A DNA stretch of 14,063 nt, from positions 1 to 14,063 of the forward strand of contig DATDGG010000122.1 in NCBI GenBank assembly GCA_036522235.1, read 5' to 3'. A program made the translations under genes and the position numbers. Below the pieces are notes generated by a model. It saw only the letters and a program-made list of their open reading frames with translations. It was not told the origin of the DNA and made no database searches. This DNA comes from VAZQ01 sp036522235. Its GTDB lineage: Bacteria; Pseudomonadota; Alphaproteobacteria; Rhizobiales; Xanthobacteraceae. Shown here piece by piece: positions 13,415 to 14,063 of the stretch (position 1 is the stretch's first letter; the number at the start of each line of letters is the position of its first letter).

Positions 13415-14063
13415 TCAGCCCGCCGCAACCTTGGGATAGGTTCCGACCCGCGCCACCAGCGAGCTCAGATCGTCGGTCGGCTTGAGGGTCGCGAGCGTGA
13501 CGGTCGGCTTGATCGTCGCTCGGTCGTGACCGGGCGCCAGCATGGTGTGCTTGAGCACGCTGGCGATGCGGCGGGCGACCACATGCGCGCTGCGCAGGTC
13601 GGTCTCGGTAAAGGCCGCCAATATGGAGCCGTCCTGCTCCTGGCAGGCGAAATCGATGTCGCGCACCAGCCGGCTGAACAGGCGCGCCGCATCGAGATGG
13701 GCGCGGGGCTCGCGCGTCTCCTCGAACGAGAAGCGGGCGACCGAAAGACAGCCGCCGTTGCTCTCGGCGTCCTTCACGGCGCGCGCGAGGTCGCTCCAGA
13801 ACGCGTCGCGCGCGAACAGCCCGGTCGCCGGATCGAGCGTGCCCTCGGTCTCGAGCGACTTCAACAGGCGCTTGAGGTGCGCCTCGAACGCGTGCAGGCG
13901 CACGAACGGCAGCAGGCGCTCGACCAGGCGCTGCGGCTCGCCGTCGAGCTGAATGAGATTGGGCAGCCGCTCGTCGTTTGCCGCCCGGCTCGCCAGCAAC
14001 CCGACCGGAAGATCGCGGAAGCGCACGTCCTCGGAAAGCACCGTGAGCAGCGCGTCAATCACC
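13415..14063 (-). CDS. Degenerate GGDEF protein with REC-like segment (5'-truncated by window edge)
   Basis: The last 215 or so residues of a longer protein are present; the frame is open through the right edge, so the GTG at 14060-14062 is probably internal. The first 70 or so visible residues (LPVGLLASRAANDERLPNL, then RLVERLLPFVRLHAF) resemble the end of a response-regulator receiver fold. A GGDEF-type fold follows: LDPATGLFARDAFWSDLARA matches the usual DxLTGLxNRRxF entry, and AAFTETDLRSAHVVARRIA matches the helix after the active site. The GGDEF motif itself is replaced by QDGSI (13622-13636) and the metal-binding DxD/FK region is lost, so diguanylate cyclase activity is unlikely. The inhibitory-site motif RxxD (RDID, 13652-13663) is kept exactly five residues before it. 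A signalling or c-di-GMP-binding role is inferred, not shown. Confidence 0.72.
   Translation of the reverse strand, partial: VIDALLTVLSEDVRFRDLPVGLLASRAANDERLPNLIQLDGEPQRLVERLLPFVRLHAFEAHLKRLLKSLETEGTLDPATGLFARDAFWSDLARAVKDAESNGGCLSVARFSFEETREPRAHLDAARLFSRLVRDIDFACQEQDGSILAAFTETDLRSAHVVARRIASVLKHTMLAPGHDRATIKPTVTLATLKPTDDLSSLVARVGTYPKVAAG

Overview
This 14 kb GC-rich window looks like ordinary chromosome from an alphaproteobacterium, most likely of the order Hyphomicrobiales (Bradyrhizobium/Rhodopseudomonas/Pseudolabrys-like). The basis is recalled protein similarity and the order glmU, glmS, DUF502, recG, sdhE, mfd; no database search was made. I see no rRNA, tRNA, CRISPR array, insertion sequence, phage gene or base-composition break. 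Nothing here amounts to an undescribed multi-gene system. The points worth a second look are local ones.

Layout. Bases 2-55 (+) hold a probable C-terminal tail of a membrane protein cut by the window edge. It overlaps the end of a small membrane-protein gene on the minus strand (21-419). A larger minus-strand gene (516-1691) encodes a membrane-anchored, proline-rich protein with a SPOR-like C-terminal region. It is transcribed divergently from glmU (1883-3244), across a 191-bp gap. glmS (3370-5196) and a DUF502 membrane-protein gene (5285-6094) follow on the plus strand. recG (6104-8206, minus) converges on the DUF502 gene. A 153-bp gap separates recG from a tight plus-strand cluster: sdhE (8360-8659), mfd (8662-12171) and a HupE/UreJ-like membrane protein (12173-12682). 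The minus strand then carries a cytoplasmic FrnE-like DsbA-family protein (12693-13361) and a 5'-truncated degenerate GGDEF protein (13415 to the window end).

How the genes work together. GlmS makes glucosamine-6-phosphate, and GlmU makes UDP-GlcNAc from glucosamine-1-phosphate. The two therefore bracket hexosamine supply for peptidoglycan and LPS; the intermediate mutase GlmM is not in the window. The SPOR-like protein beside glmU is plausibly also envelope-related. RecG and Mfd are related double-stranded-DNA translocases: RecG remodels stalled forks, and Mfd clears stalled RNA polymerase and recruits UvrA. They are divergently transcribed from one short control region. SdhE, a flavinylation factor for succinate dehydrogenase, is co-transcribed with mfd by position rather than by any obvious functional link.

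Intergenic regions are all under 200 bp: 420-515, 1692-1882, 3245-3369, 5197-5284, 8207-8359 and 13362-13414. Only 3245-3369 and 8207-8359 show promoter-like motifs that I would record. No factor-independent terminator with a clear U-tract was found.
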